Shown here piece by piece: positions 1 to 9,930 of a stretch of DNA of 64,000 nt. The stretch comes from Pollenia angustigena. Taxonomy: Eukaryota; Arthropoda; Insecta; Diptera; Polleniidae. Each line of letters opens with the position of its first letter. The first letter of the stretch is position 1. The position numbers were made by a program, and so were the translations under genes. The DNA is taken from positions 73,007,393 to 73,071,392 of the forward strand of contig OV884059.1 in NCBI GenBank assembly GCA_930367215.1, read 5' to 3'. The notes under the pieces are model-generated. The model was not told the origin of the DNA and made no database searches. It was given only the letters and a program-made list of their open reading frames with translations.

Positions 1-90
1 TTATAATTGTTCCTCATGGTATACCTACCGGTTTTAATAGCTCGAAATTTTTGAAAGCTAAATGTTTTAAAACACCAATAATATCGAAAC

Positions 91-513
91 CAGTGTTGCC
101 ATACCTGCTTGATGAGAATATGCCAAAACTTAAATAAATATCTGTTAAAATTTGCCAAATGGTAAGTAAAATAAAGAAAAATGCTAAAAATCCGCTAAAC
201 GTAATATTTTTAATATTTAATATGCTAAATTTTTACCAAAAAAAGAAATCCTCAAAATCTGCTAATTTTTTTATAAAAAAAAATATGCTGAAAATCAGCA
301 AAACAATTTAATACATATTTCATAAAAAATTTTATTTTTTAAAAACAATATGCTAAACAAAAATTGTTTTTCTAAAAAGTAAATATATGCTTAAAATCTG
401 CTTTTGGACAAGGAAATATGCTTAAAAAAAGTAAGCATATTTAAAAAACAATATGCAATTACCCAACTTAATCTGCTAAATTTAGCAGAAAATATGCTAA
501 GACGGTAGCACTG
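91..513. mobile_element. Non-autonomous hAT-type MITE inserted in a hAT transposase remnant
   Basis: The ends are inverted copies: left CAGTGTTGCCATACC, right (reverse complement) CAGTGCTACCGTCTT. They are bounded by an 8-bp near-identical duplication, ATCGAAAC at 83-90 and GTCGAAAC at 514-521. An 8-bp TSD and a CAGTG start are typical of the hAT superfamily. The 423-bp interior is AT-rich with many TATGCTAA/TCTGCTAA words and no ORF. It lies inside sequence that reads as hAT transposase on its right side, so it is a later insertion. Confidence 0.8.
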
Positions 514-521
514 GTCGAAAC

Positions 522-693
522 TTGCTTGAGCAGGCGAGCTGTACCTGGAACTCAGGTCTCCGTGGAAAGGGTGTTCAGTTCTTTACCAATTATTATGACA
601 AAAAACCACAGAAATTTAAGGTCTGAATTTTTAAGGCGTCCGTACATGTTTTTGTCATCTGACATGTACAATTTCGCACTACAAAATACATAA
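522..693 (+). pseudogene. hAT transposase C-terminal dimerisation region, broken
   Basis: From about 541 the + frame reads a hAT dimerisation domain. It includes VSVERVFSSL, then IIMTKNHRNL, LRSEFLRR and FLSSDM, and stops at 691-693. This ERVFS block is the hallmark of the hAT C-terminal dimerisation fold. Just upstream the expected LA..YL motif is present but one frame off, with a TGA, so there is at least one stop and one frameshift. Positions 1-90, read in the frame that joins across the MITE, give an open stretch ending PIISKLA. That suggests the same gene continues leftward beyond the window. Only the extreme C-terminus is visible. Confidence 0.75.
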
Positions 694-1080
694 ATGTCGT
701 GTGTTACCTTTTTAACTTTGCTTCTGTAAAAAATGCAAAGTCATCTGACAAAATTTCAATTAGAGCTTGCTCTATTTTCTTCTTACAAACCATCTGACAT
801 CAGAAATCTATGCCGAGAAGAAACCGGCAGCGGCGTCCACTTTTGACGGAATCATTAGCCGGCTGAAGTTAATATTTGACAATACCTAGATATCTATGAT
901 CTTCCATCCCATCATTGAATAGAATTTATGTAAATATACATATATATATAAACCGTTTCAATGTAAATTCCTAAATTGGAATCTTTGAATTAAAAGAAAA
1001 ATATGTTTAGATGACTAAACTATTTTACGGCGTAAATAAAAATTTTCGTGGCGGCATTTTTATTTTGGTTTTTGCAATAA
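694..1080. other. No recognised feature
   Basis: AT-rich sequence following the hAT stop codon, probably its 3' untranslated or flanking DNA. I see no ORF, terminal repeat or tandem repeat. Confidence 0.5.
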
Positions 1081-1081
1081 C

Positions 1082-1520
1082 AACATTACGATGTCCTAGG
1101 AGGGGACCATATAACCCACGGAAGTAGTCCCTAAGCTACTCCATGGAGTACTTAAGTGGGTAAGTTTTAAAAGTACTCCATGTTACTACAGTATGGAGTA
1201 CACTTAACGGGTAGTTTAAGCATTTTTCTTTTTAATTTTTTACTAATCGCATTTTATGGTGTGTATTATAGTCTATTATTGTTATAATAATTACCTTTTT
1301 TCCACAAATTTAACAAACGTTCACTTTTAAATACACAATTAATAATGGACACCATCAGGGCTACCAATGTGCAATACTGTAAACTATAGAAAAGTATACA
1401 TCATGCAGTTGTTGGCAGCACTGCACGTTAGTTTCTTATAACATGGTCCATACTACAGTACATAAGACCATATTGGAAGTAGTCCATTTAGACCACGAAG
1501 TCCAATATTATCTGTAGGGC
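1082..1520. repeat. Dispersed repeat, inverted relative to the copy at 35.2 kb
   Basis: Positions 1082-1118, containing GATGTCCTAGGAGGGG then CCATATAACCCAC, are the reverse complement (few differences) of 35274-35311. The flanks are rich in 'ACTACTCC' and 'TAGTCC' words at both loci (1119-1210, 1440-1505; 35230-35411). No ORF. The family is unknown to me and its ends are not defined. Confidence 0.6.
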
Positions 1521-1567
1521 AATTACATGTGACTTAAAAAGTTGACAAGTCAGATGTAAAAAACAAA

Positions 1568-1632
1568 ATTTTTTTTGGTAAAATGCTTTTTTGACTGCCT
1601 TCTACTCAATGCAAATGGTTTTCCACACTTTG
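1568..1632 (+). repeat. Short dispersed repeat shared with 14.92 kb
   Basis: The block with TTTTTTTGGTAAAATGC followed by TTTTTTGAC and AATGCAAATGG recurs at 14924-14985. It lies directly 5' of the endonuclease fragment here and beside a direct repeat there. It may be the edge of a shared element. Confidence 0.5.
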
Positions 1633-1827
1633 TTATTATAATTTTAAGCCAGTTTATCTCTTTTTTAAATTTACTTTCTTCTTTAAATAAGTTCAAAATT
1701 GTTTCTACACCTTATAGTATTAATTTTATTACAGTATGTACTTTTGTCAAAAATGATTTTATTAAAATAGTTTTCCTTAATGTTTTGTTTGAAACTTTTA
1801 GCATTGCGGGTTTTAAAATATCTTTTT

Positions 1828-2591
1828 ATGAGTTTTAATATAGATAATGGTGGAAGATCCAAAGATATAACGATGAGTATGGTCAAAGTTTTGGCTAAAT
1901 ATAAGAAAGGCTTTAAAATCGTGCACATAAATGCCCAAAGCTTAAATAATAAAATTGATGAATTTAGATTTGTTTTTGGAATTCGGACATCGATATAATT
2001 TGTGTTTCTGAAACGTGGTTTGCAACGACTCCTGATAGCCTTATCTGTCTTGATGGGTATAAAGTTTTTAGGGCTGACAGGGAAAATCATGCCGGCGGTG
2101 TTGCCATTTTTGTGAAAAACGGTATTTCTTGTAGGATTTGCCATGTATCGTCTCTGGAGGATTGTTTATCTCCACAGGATGCCCAAAGAGTTGAAATTAT
2201 TTTTGTTGAGGTCTCATCATCTAGTGGGAAGATGTTGGTTGGATGTGTTTACAGGCCAAATAAGAGAGTACCCTTGGCAGTTTTATATTCCACTCTCGAA
2301 ACTCTCACAACGGAGTATAATGACATAGTGATAACTGGGGATTTCAATTCAAATATTTTAGTAGATGCCACACTTCCTGATAATATGTTATCGCTTGGTC
2401 TTTTTTCAGTTAATACGGCAAGTCCAACACATCATACCGCCACAACAAGTACCTTGATTGACCTTTTTGTTGTGTCCAACATTTCTAATATAATGTGTTA
2501 TGATCAGATATCGGCTCCTTGTTTTTCTAAACATGATTTGATATTCTTGACGCTTCACTTCGGAGCATCAAATCTTGTAACGTTAATTTAA
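1828..2591 (+). pseudogene. Non-LTR retrotransposon endonuclease domain (5' part of ORF2), frameshifted
   Basis: The reading frame starts near ATG 1828 and gives an AP-type endonuclease. HINAQSLNNK is the asparagine motif. After a frameshift near 1983 come CVSETWF (catalytic Glu) and then TGDFNSN. Near the end SKHDLIF stands at the usual SDH position, with K in place of the usual residue before HD. No reverse transcriptase follows; coding ends at 2591 and Helitron-type sequence begins, so the element is 3'-truncated. In non-LTR elements this domain nicks the target for reverse transcription. The motif style resembles the CR1/Jockey group, as does the element at 56.7 kb, but whether the two are one family cannot be told from non-overlapping parts. 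Confidence 0.8.
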
Positions 2592-2627
2592 CCAGCAAAA
2601 TGGAGTTTTGGAACGGCAGACAGACGG

Positions 2628-2873
2628 ATGCTACCCTTAGTTCTGTCATGGGCTTTAACTATACACAAAATGCAAGGTTCGACTGTCGATCATGCTGTTA
2701 TTGATTTGGGACCAAAAATATTTGCAGAAGGATAGGCTTACGTTGCATTGAGCCGCGTACGATCATTGGACGGCTTACGAATGGAAGCACTACAATGCGA
2801 AAAATTACCAGGGCCTAAACCGTGCAATATTAAAGCATTTGAAGAGATGGAGAGACTGCGAAATTTATCATAA
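2628..2873 (+). pseudogene. Helitron Pif1-like helicase C-terminus
   Basis: Frame from 2628 reads PLVLSWALTIHKMQG, then VIDLGPKIF, and after one in-frame TAG the Pif1/RecD motif YVALSRVRSLDGL, ending at 2871-2873. The IHK.QG and VALSRV blocks are the last conserved helicase motifs of the Rep-helicase that drives Helitron rolling-circle transposition. The TAG replaces the usual Gln before AYVALSR. Only about 80 codons remain. Sequence upstream (2595-2627) seems to continue the helicase in another frame. Confidence 0.8.
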
Positions 2874-3248
2874 CAGTAAATACTAATCCACAAGCGTAAA
2901 GTTTTATTATATAAAAATAAATTTTTATTATATAAATATAAAATACAAAACATGTAAAAAAATGTTCTTATTTAGCATGGAAATTGTAATGTATTAATTA
3001 AAGCTATTCGTTACTAAAAAGTAATAAAATAAATAAAAAAAAAAAAAAAATTTAAGAAACGCCTTTCTTTACCTTAATATATTGATCAGTTGTGAACACA
3101 AAATTAAAATGAATACTAAAAAAAATCGACTAAAAGTCAAAAGATCAGAACATTTCAAACAGCATAAACTTTTAAATCAAAACGGAAAAAATCTCACACA
3201 TCCCTTAAAGAAAAGCGTTTGGCGCCTATACCAACCTGAATTTAAAAC

Positions 3249-3309
3249 AAGTAAGAGTGCCATATTCGGCTATGCCGAATCTTATATACCCTTCCCCATG
3301 ATGAGATAA
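3249..3309 (+). repeat. Fragment of fly interspersed repeat (GTGCTATATTCGGCT family)
   Basis: Carries AAGTAAGAGTGCCATATTCG followed by CTATGCCGAATCTTATATACCC. The same opening occurs at 29497 and 31451. No coding potential. Confidence 0.65.
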
Positions 3310-3519
3310 GAACAAAAATGTATATACATAAATAACTTTCTTTAGATAGGTACGCCAACTTTTCATTTCGTCATGCCGAAGAATATAAAAAAAAAAATTT
3401 ATATATGTACCTAAGCCCGTTTCCTCTTTTTCCAAAGTTGATGTTTGAAATTCGTTTTATAATCTTAAAATCGTTTTTAGAACATAAAAAAATTAAATAA
3501 AAAAATGAAAAAAAAATTT

Positions 3520-3584
3520 TTGGGATTCGAACTGGCAATACCATCAGTCTCAGGAGAGAACTTAACAACTCGGCTACAAATGCT
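3520..3584 (-). other. tRNA-like (pol III promoter-like) sequence
   Basis: On the minus strand the sequence reads TAGCCGAGTTGTTAAG, an A-box like that of Ser/Leu tRNAs, and ~40 nt later GTTCGAATCCC, a strong B-box. It does not close into a full cloverleaf by eye and sits in repeat DNA. A tRNA-derived SINE head or decayed tRNA is more likely than a working gene. Confidence 0.5.
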
Positions 3585-3674
3585 TTTACTGAAAGCGTTA
3601 AATTAAAATATATTGAGTCTATTAGTTTGTTTCTTTACTTAAGCGGCATATCATATACATGCATTAATGTGTAT

Positions 3675-4606
3675 GTGTATTAGATTGGTCGCATCTTGTA
3701 TGGGATTTTTTTTTTAATTTAATTGTTTGCGCAGCTTAGAATATGAGGTTTGGTGTAAGAAATCCTGATCTAATTTTTCAGGTCAATCCGACATTGCCTA
3801 GCCATGCCGAGTGGGGCCCAAAGTTCCCCATATTATAAAAAAAACATATTTTCTCTCAGATCTTTATAGTTATACTAGTTGAAAAGCCGAAAATCAAAAA
3901 TATGTCTTCGTTACGATCTTCCGCAGAGAAAGTACTTCACGTGTGCCAAATTTCAGCTGCATTTTCCAGAAAAAAAAATTATGTTTCTAAAACGACTGCG
4001 CATATAAGATAAACGTTTTAACTTTCTAAAAGTAAATTTTATTGCGGAATTTCGTTTCTTTTTTAGTTATTCAATAAGCTAAAGCGTTTTTGAGTTGTTT
4101 TTGTATAAGTTGTGTAACATCCTTAATTTTCGAAATAACGGTATATCACGAAAACCAAAGCTAACCTAAAAAACGGATAGCACCACTGGATTCAGCGACC
4201 CCGAATTAGGTTAAAAATATTAAACAGCAAATACTTTAATCTATCTATACAATATATAATTTCTTAGTATGTCAGGTTGTTTGCATGTATGTCCTATACT
4301 TTCTGCAACTTTCTGAAGCCATCTGATGACATAGGAAGCTGAAATTTGGCACACTTGAAGTATTTTCTCTGCGGAAGATCGTAACGAAGCCATATTTTTG
4401 ATTTTCGGCTTTTCAACTAGTATAACTATAAAGATCTGATAGAAAATATGTTTTTTGTTTGTAATATGGGGATTTTTGGGCCCCACTCGGCACCGTCGGA
4501 TTGACCTGAAAAATTAGATCATGATTTCTTTCACCAAACCTCATATTATAAGCGCAAACAATTAAATTAAAAAAAAAAAATTCCGACCAGTCTAATGTGT
4601 ATGCGT
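3675..4606. repeat. Long palindrome: ~280-bp inverted arms around ~380-bp centre
   Basis: Left arm 3675-3957 and right arm about 4342-4600 are inverted copies. Shared blocks include GATTGGTCG (right arm, reverse complement: GACTGGTCG), GTTTGCGC, AATCCGAC, GTGGGGCCC, ACTAGTTGAAAAGCCGAAAA and GTGCCAAATTTCAGCT. It resembles a foldback or long-TIR MITE. A hAT later landed at its right outer edge, duplicating GTATGCGT. Confidence 0.7.
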
Positions 4607-4927
4607 TAGGGAATGGTAAATGGACTCCAAAATCGATTTTCGATTTTTCGATCTACTTTTTTTATTTCGGTTTTTGAAATCGATTAATCGAACCTCAAAA
4701 TCGATTTCAAAATCGTTTAAGATTAATTTGCAAAGTTATAAATTATATCACAAAGGCAAACTACTACTACTAGAGAAATTAAAATTAGATTTTTACAGTG
4801 GGTAGATATGTATGACTACTTTTTATAATTCTGTAAAAAGTGAAAATGTGTAAATTTTGAGATGGCCTTCAGAGGAACAAGTGCATGTACATTTCACATA
4901 TTAAAATTGTATTCTTGTGTAGTCAAT

Positions 4928-5029
4928 CAGGCCTGTCACATAATTTAATTCCGATCGAAAGTGGAAGTGATTCTTGCTTGATATAAAAGAAATCACTTTT
5001 GATCGGATTTGATTTCTGTGACAAGCCTG
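4928..5029. mobile_element. Small hairpin MITE, ~100 bp
   Basis: Left CAGGCCTGTCACA and right (reverse complement) CAGGCTTGTCACA start ~45-bp arms. These stay paired through CCGATCGAAAGTGGAAGTG versus CCGATCAAAAGTGATTTC, with a ~15-bp loop. The CAGGC start is hAT-like, but I could not find an 8-bp duplication. Confidence 0.55.
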
Positions 5030-5496
5030 AATGTATGGATAGTATTTCAAAGGATTATGACAATAGTTCCTGATCGGTGGCGACTGTTTCTTTGCTAAGT
5101 TACTATTAAGATAGTTTTAGAAAACAAACGTTTGCATGTCATTGATTTCAGAAAGATGCAGAGATATTTCGTATTTGATAGGATAAATTACATACTTTTT
5201 GTTTTTTCACTCCGCTTAAAACTACACAGAAAAAATTATTAGTAGTTTTTTATCAATTAAAAAAATTATTGTAAAAGTATTAAAACTTAATTAATGTGAT
5301 AATTGAATCATTTATTTTTTTTTTTGTTGAACGAAAATTAAAAATATAATTTGGATTTAATTAACATTTTAGTTGTTTTGAAATAAATTTTGAATTAAAA
5401 TAATAATCAAATAACAAAATATTATTTCGTTTGAAATAAAATAATTTAAACTTGTGAAATTGTTTTTGGAAATTGTCAAAATCAATCAACACATTG

Positions 5497-7180
5497 CACT
5501 GTGGTCGGAAATTTCATTTCGTTGGCCAAAAGTCAAAATTTTTACACTCAGGAAATATGTTTTTGTTTTTGAAATCTAGTAGTCAACACTTCAAATCAAC
5601 TAAAAATTAATTTTGTTGTTGTAATATGTAATTCACCGTTATTCGGTGAGTCATCGAAGTTGAATTTGTTTGCTTCATTTGTAAACAGAATTGCGTTCGG
5701 TTTTTTATAGTGCTTACTTCAATTGTTTGTAAAAGCTGAAAACAAAGAGTGTTAAATAAAAGTTTTAATGGAAAACGAAGGTGATGGTAAGTTTATTAAT
5801 TTTATAAAATATATACTCTTAAAAAATAATATAACTTTTTCCAAACGTCTTTAACATTTTGGAATTTATTTTATTTTTTAAGTTTGAGTAGGCTTAACAC
5901 ATTTTGTTTAGGAGTGTTTAGCATAAGATTAAAAACGAAATTACCTTGAAGTGTTTAGTTTTTGAAAATGTTTATCTCGATTTGCGGTTTTTTGCGGTTT
6001 TTGAGTATTTTTTTTTTTCAGTCAACATTTGCTTACAGAATTCAGCAGTTTTTGATATTTGGTTGACCCAGCAGAAGAAAGGAAAACATAAGGACGCACT
6101 AATAAATTATTTTATACAAAAATGTGGAGCCGATAAAATTTCAGATGAATACTATAAATATTTAACAGAAAAAGCACGCATGCTTAACAATAATTTGTCT
6201 GCAAAGTGGGAAAAGTGTCATAGAAGATTGGATGATTTTCAAATTAAACATTCTGGCTGGTTTTGTTCAGAAACTGTAATAAACAGGCAAATTAATTTAG
6301 AAATTGCTTACACAGAGACTCAATGCACAGTAGAACTAAGCCCAGATGAAAAAATTGTATCACTACCTGGACGCCCGCAACTTAATTACTCTGAGAAATC
6401 TGAACGAAGTAAGAGGAGACAAGCAGCAAACCTCTCGATGACGCAACACAACGAAACAAATTTGTTAGTTCAAGCAGCATCAATTTCGGCTCGAAAACAA
6501 GGACAAGTAGATTTGGCAGTTGTTTTAAAAGAAACCATCGAAAGTCCATCAAGACCATCCAAGATTAGGAAGCTATATGCCGACGATGTAAAAGCACCTA
6601 TTGTAATGTCTGATGAGGAAGCGTTAGCATTTCTTCTCGAAAACAATTTTTCGAAGAGCCAATACTGTTCCATACGGACTGAAAGCAAGCAACGGAACGC
6701 TAATATTTATCCACCCTATTATAATATATTAGCAATAAAAAGTAAGTGCAGACCCGATGGTGTACTTGTAGACGACAAATGTGCAAAGGTTCCTTTACAA
6801 ATGCTTTTAACACATATGGCTAAAAGAATTATAGAGATGCAAAAGGAAGTATTAGCGACAATTACGGGTAACTTCATATCAACGGAAATGATATTTAGCT
6901 ACGGTTTTGACAGCAGCTCTGGTCAATCTCAATATAAGCAATCTTTCCTTGATCAAAGTACATCACGAAATGCTGATTCAAGTCTTTTGGCCACAACTGT
7001 GATTCCCTTGAGACTCGTAAGTAGCGCGGGAGCCCCGAAATGTTGATAATTTAAAAAAAAAATTAATTATTTTATACAAAACACTTAAAATATACTGCAA
7101 ATTCAAATTCCAGTTAAAAATTCCGTTATTTTAAGTTTTAATAGTTTTGGCCAAGAAAAGTGATGTTTCCGACCATAGTG
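5497..7180 (+). mobile_element. Transib-like DNA transposon (RAG1-related superfamily), internally deleted
   Basis: Termini are inverted repeats of about 38 bp starting CACTGTGGTCGGAAA (left) and CACTATGGTCGGAAA (right, reverse complement), with a shared TTGGCCAAAA. They are flanked by identical 5-bp copies of CATTG at 5492-5496 and 7181-7185. A CAC-[A/T]-[A/G]-TG-type start with a 5-bp TSD is what Transib elements show, and it resembles the V(D)J heptamer. Transib targets are usually GC-rich, so CATTG is atypical. At 1.68 kb it is shorter than a full element (about 3 kb or more), and the encoded protein stops before the later catalytic residues. Confidence 0.65.
5768..7046 (+). CDS. Transib-like transposase, N-terminal ~350 residues, two exons, truncated
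   Basis: The open frame running from 5946 begins inside an intron. A better model starts at ATG 5768, has a 19-nt first exon to 5786 with donor GTAAGT, and an acceptor (T-tract then CAG) ending at 6021. The joined Val codon then continues the long frame to the stop at 7046 (about 347 residues). Visible parts: a basic N-terminal region, a linker with SLPGRPQLNYSE and SKRRQAANLS, and near the end GFDSSSGQSQYKQSF followed by LLATTVIPLRLV. From family knowledge this Asp-containing block matches the first catalytic Asp region of Transib/RAG1-like recombinases. The later catalytic residues are absent because the frame diverges after PLRLV into the 3' terminal region. No stop interrupts it, so it is fairly young. 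The family call rests on memory plus termini. Confidence 0.6.
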
Positions 7181-7888
7181 CATTGTTTGAAATGGCAAAG
7201 TTTTTTGATAATTTTATTAATTAAAATTAAAAATAGCATTTATTGAAAAAAAAATATTCAAAATATTAAATTTTTAAAATTTTTAGTAATCAATATAATC
7301 ATTTTGGTAATAGGTGCAAAATCAACAAATGGGTTGCTTGATTCTATGAATTTGGTATAAAATTTTTAATTTTTTCTGTGTACACTGGTCTGTTTAAATA
7401 TTAGCGTATTTCCACAGGAATCACATGTTGTCACCTGTTGTGTTTCTATAATATGTTGATTTTCACGAAGCTGACTTTCAGTGTTTGGTTCAGTACGATA
7501 TGTTTAGGACTGTTTTGTTCACTGTCCATTGATGACTTTAATTTCTGAATAACAAGAGCCCTTATATTAAAGTTGGAAAATTGTATACTTCTAATAGATT
7601 AATACGTAAAACTACAACTTAAGAATTGGGAAACTGCATAAGCATACCTACAGACGCACAAAAAAATAAGTTTTATTGTGCATGCCCATAATTTATCGAT
7701 TTAGTTAAGATTAAAATTAAAAATTGGCAAAATTTTTTTAAAAATAAAAAAATCGATTTTTAAAGCCCAATAATCGATTTCAGTATAAAATCGCATACGT
7801 AAATTTGATTGCAAAAAATCGATTTTTTATATAACATTATCGATTTTCGATTGGAATCGAAATCGATTTACCATTCCCTAGTATGCGT

Positions 7889-8356
7889 AAAATTAAACAC
7901 ATTACAAATAAAATCCACCACTTGTAGTGAAAGTTATAAAAAAACAACAAAAAAAACACATTACCAACACTGTATGACCATAGTCACTGTATGACCGTAG
8001 AAACCAAAATGTCACGTCTAATTGGACCTTTAAAGGAAATAATTTGAGGCAGTCTTGGTTTTTTACTCATATCTCAGCCATTTGTGGACCGATCTTGCTG
8101 AATTTCAATAGCAAACAATTCCGGACCATATGTGACATAAATGTATAATAACCTGGCCCCCATCATATATGCGGTCTTCGGAAAATCCATTTCAACGGAC
8201 AGACGGACATCGTTAAATCAACTTCGGTCCTTACGAGGTTAAGGGTATATAAACATGCCTGCCGTGAGTACATTTTAATATTTCAGACCGAAAGAAATGC
8301 AACCAATCATGTTTAAAGCTACGAATTTTCAATAATTGAGCATTTTGTTTCATAAC
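7889..8356 (+). repeat. Flank of the long palindrome, with an interspersed repeat fragment at 8041-8280
   Basis: 8041-8280 has the fly interspersed repeat features: CATATCTCAGCC, GGACCGATCTTGCTGAAT, CAACGGACAGACGGACAT and a tail with GGGTATATAAAC. A second copy of its first half is at 24868-24985. No ORF. Confidence 0.5.
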
Positions 8357-8531
8357 AACGCGCCCCACGCTTTTCTTTAAGGGATGTGTGAGATTTTTGT
8401 TCTTATTTTTTGACTTTTAGTCGATTTTTTTTTTTAGCATTCATATTCTTTTTGTTTTCACAACTGATCAATATATTAAGGTGAAGAAAAGCGTTTCTTA
8501 AATTTTTTTTTTTATTTATTTTATTTTAGTT

Positions 8532-8883
8532 TCTGTTGAAAAAAAATTTATTTTGTACGTAAAAGTTTTTTATTTTTTCAATAAAAACTTTTTATTTTAA
8601 GTTTTCGGTTCTTAATTTCTGATGCCTGTTTTAAACGTTGGTATTGATATAAAATTTGTTAACAATAACCTTTATAATAAAAATTCTTATAATGATAAAA
8701 GCTTATAAAATTGCATATCTTTTATATTTTAAAGCTGCCCAAATATATGATAAATATGCAGGTATATAAAGTGCATGTAAACAAGGATTTTGAAGAATAA
8801 TTACAGAAAATAGTTTGTATTTTGGGCAGTTAAAAAGTCAAAGTGCAGCTAACTTTATTCTTGTATGAAAAAAATTTTAAAAT
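8532..8883. other. No recognised feature
   Basis: AT-rich sequence with poly-T/poly-A runs between two composite elements. Nothing recognised. Confidence 0.5.
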
Positions 8884-9014
8884 GCCATAAGTAGGGATGC
8901 GATTTCCATGCAAATGCATATTTTTTGTCGATAGTCTAAGATCGATGTCGACCACTTATCTTTCCGAATCAATAAATTTGCGTTTAAAGGGCATCGATTT
9001 GTCTTTGCATATTG

Positions 9015-9110
9015 TTGCATATTTTAGTGAAAATGCATATTGTTGCATATTTTGGTGAAAATGCATATTTTTGCATATTTTGGTGAAAATGCATATTTTT
9101 GCATATTATA
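9015..9110 (+). repeat. 28-bp tandem repeat, about 3.5 copies
   Basis: Units starting TTGCATATTTT at 9015, 9043, 9071 and 9099 have an exact 28-bp period and read TTGCATATTTTGGTGAAAAT then GCATATT. They lie in the left subterminal zone of the hAT at 8892 and may be its amplified binding sites. Confidence 0.8.
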
Positions 9111-9247
9111 ACATTTTTGAGTGATACATTCAAATTCTCCAAAAAATTTCCAAATTGTATAAAAAAATTCTTCTAATAAAAGTGTTTAAAATTAATAAAT
9201 AATTTTTTTTTTGGAGCTCTGTTTAAAATACAAGATTTCGACTAAAG

Positions 9248-9496
9248 ATGTTTAAATTTTTAACCGATGCATGGTTAAGGCTGCCAATTGTCCTAAAACA
9301 GTTTATCCAAAACTGTTACATGTTACTTGCTCCTTCACGAGTTGCAATTTTTAATGAAAAGCATCCCTTGGTACCCTTACCGCCGCAGCCAGTATTAACA
9401 AGAAGTGGAACCTGGCTATATGCTTTAGAATAATATTGCAAAAATGTTGGGCAATTTAAGAATGTTTTTGAAGAACGTATGCAAATAAAAAAGTAA
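9248..9496 (+). pseudogene. hAT-type transposase fragment
   Basis: Frame reads [14 protein letters not shown], then [19 protein letters not shown], a TAA, and continues in frame with YCKNVGQFKNVFEE to a stop at 9494-9496. The pattern (APSR...LPP.PV.TRWGTWL.A..YY) is familiar from insect hAT-type transposases. Here the usual Trp after TR is Ser, and one Tyr codon has become a stop. About 82 codons remain and no other domain is seen nearby. Confidence 0.6.
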
Positions 9497-9930
9497 AAAA
9501 AAAAATATTAAATTTAAATAACATCAAAAGTCAATTAGCATTTGTATTTTCCAACTACTGAGCTGACGATATACTTATGTGAAACAATTACTAATTTGGA
9601 GGGATTTAGTTCACTTAACAGTCAACTCAAATTAATTGATATGACAGAAAGTAAAATTAACAATGTGAATTAGAGTTGTGTCGGTCATGAACGAACTAGT
9701 TCAATTGAACGGGTCAGTCAGATGAACGATGAACGGCCGTTCAGTTTCATCGTTCAATTCCGTTCAATCGGTCACTTGCATGGTTCACTTGGGTCTTTTT
9801 AGTCAGTCGGTCACTTGTTTACCAAACAACTGGTTGAAAAGGAACAACAATACTTTTGTGGTGTATATGTGATGCCATATAATATACTTATTTCATTTAC
9901 TCATTGCTTTAAACATTTTCTTAATACGAT

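Larger units (their letters stand above)
5225..7380. mobile_element. TA-flanked MITE with CACAGAAAA termini, carrying a Transib-like insertion
   Basis: Ends CACAGAAAAAATTA and its inverse TAATTTTTTCTGTG are flanked by TA at 5223-5224 and 7381-7382. Without the insert the MITE is about 467 bp and very AT-rich. The same termini occur at 35946-36837 and, left end only, at 43640. Confidence 0.75.
4607..7880. mobile_element. hAT-type element, 3.27 kb, with perfect 8-bp TSD
   Basis: Ends are perfect inverted repeats over 15 bp (TAGGGAATGGTAAAT), flanked by identical 8-bp copies of GTATGCGT at 4599-4606 and 7881-7888. Both subterminal regions (4628-4720 and 7745-7870) are packed with AATCGATTT words in both orientations, as expected for transposase binding sites. 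No hAT transposase is visible. Most of the length comes from the MITE and Transib-like element nested inside. Confidence 0.88.
3024..8531. mobile_element. Outermost element of a five-level nest, bounded by ~200-bp inverted repeats
   Basis: Left arm about 3024-3222 and right arm about 8357-8531 are inverted copies. Both carry TTTAAGAAACGC, a run over ATATTGATCAGTTGTGA, ATCGACTAAAAGTCAAAA and CACATCCCTTAAAGAAAAG, with a ~35-bp gap in the right arm. Nested between them are a long palindrome (3675-4600), a hAT (4607-7880), a TA-flanked MITE (5225-7380) and a Transib-like element (5497-7180). No TSD could be fixed for this outer unit, so its exact ends are uncertain. Confidence 0.6.
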
